NCBI RefSeq assembly: GCF_037975245.1 | Contig: NC_092568.1 | Location: forward strand, 37,169,001 to 37,233,000 | From: Apostichopus japonicus | Lineage: Eukaryota; Echinodermata; Holothuroidea; Aspidochirotida; Stichopodidae | Length of the DNA stretch: 64,000 bases | Direction of reading: 5' to 3' | Shown here: one piece after another, positions 63,244 to 64,000 of the stretch | Layout of the letters: the number at the start of each line of letters is the position of its first letter | How positions within the stretch are numbered: position 1 is the first letter of the stretch | The notes under the pieces: model-generated | Told to the model about the DNA's origin: nothing | The model's database searches: none | The model's input: only the letters and a program-made list of their open reading frames with translations | Program-made: the position numbers and the translations under genes

Positions 63244-63616
63244 CAGTGGTGGGCAACCTTCTTGAATGAATGGGTCAGATATAAGGAGTGAAAAATTGAC
63301 TGGGTCGCACCTTACCAACGACCTACTGTTAATTTCAAACCTTTGATTCTGAGGACTTTCAAGCAGTTGATGTGTGTACTTAATCTGTATTCACAAATAC
63401 ATAATGTCAATACAGTACAGTTGATAACTAATGGAGATAATAGGCCTACCTGACAGCATCATTAGTGCCGATAAATTCTAAGCAGCTAGCTCATTTTTTG
63501 TGATGATGTAAAATAGTTTGCTTTTTTTCCCTTTTTCTTGAGACATCACACAGCCGCAAAATAATCACTGGCCGGCCTCATGTGGCCTGCGGGCCTTAGG
63601 TTGCCCACCCCAGCTG
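63244..63616. mobile_element. hAT-like non-autonomous element, degraded
   Basis: The ends CAGTGGTGGGCAACC and GGTTGCCCACCCCAGCTG are inverted repeats of each other apart from a small insertion. The right end carries the GGCC-rich subterminal stretch (tggcctgcgggcctt) seen in many hAT elements. I could not find a clean 8-bp target duplication, so the boundaries are approximate. Confidence 0.55.
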
Positions 63617-64000
63617 TAGTGTAACGTGTTATTAAGTAAGTTTTCCAAATGCATGGAAGTCAAAACTCAACAGCCTCCTCAGAAAGAAGCTACAATAGCT
63701 CTACACTACAGGCTCCTATGTTGAATTAGTGAAGAATACTGTTTACATGTATTGAGGCATTTATCACATGATAGTTTGCTATCATGGTTGTTTAAGCAGA
63801 AAATCAAGGACAACATAAACATTACAAATGCACTGTTCCGTAGCCAATCAAAAAATTGCAGACAGCTAGCACCATCACGAACAAGCGGAACGTTGCTCGC
63901 ACATAGCACACAGTACAATTACACAGTAGGCCTATAACTGAAATACGGATTGGAATCTAGGACCCTTGAGAACTTTGCGGTAACAGTACCCAGATCCATA

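Overview
This is AT-rich eukaryotic DNA with split genes, GT-AG introns, many tandem repeats and a few transposon relics. It has no operons, ribosome binding sites or dense ORFs, so it is not prokaryotic. The gene content (a reticulon and a PLAC8-family gene), short-TIR hAT elements, AGGTCA-rich repeats and minisatellite-filled introns suggest an invertebrate animal. An echinoderm-like marine deuterostome is my best guess, but that is inference.

Layout. Bases 1-28,700 hold no gene I can name. They contain a hAT-type MITE with perfect 8-bp target duplications (1.2 kb), a 445-bp AGGTCA-rich array (3.7-5.9 kb), an 82-bp array (6.6-7.1 kb), a 1.4-kb ACAATGCA-rich array (10.9-12.3 kb), a second hAT MITE (15 kb), a tRNA-derived SINE (18.8-19.0 kb) and a 39-bp minisatellite that stays open in one frame (20.3-21.2 kb). 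Bases 29,019-42,970 (+) encode the complete reticulon homology domain of a reticulon gene in six exons of 208, 139, 70, 47, 59 and 43 coding bases, ending in a KKxx ER-retrieval tail. Its introns carry arrays of 149, 55, 47 and 74 bp units, several with higher-order repeats. Two splice sites are themselves duplicated: the exon-3 donor (three copies) and the last-exon acceptor (two copies). Bases 43.0-49.5 kb are probably partly reticulon 3' UTR. On the minus strand, 58,410-54,034 encodes the C-terminal three exons of a PLAC8/cornifelin-like cysteine-rich protein. One of its introns holds a non-LTR reverse transcriptase relic and a G-rich 129-bp array. A second RT relic lies at 59.4-59.7 kb and another hAT-like element at 63.2-63.6 kb.

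The two recognised genes converge tail to tail and no functional link between them is visible. The most interesting material is the interplay of tandem duplication with reticulon splicing. Local 48-58 bp duplications copied a functional-looking exon end plus its donor, predicting an in-frame 17-residue insertion in the second hydrophobic hairpin. A 40-bp duplication copied the last acceptor, predicting a C-terminus without the ER-retrieval signal. The first reticulon-domain exon is also open 5' through its own acceptor to an ATG, which may mark an alternative start. I see no undescribed multi-gene system here.
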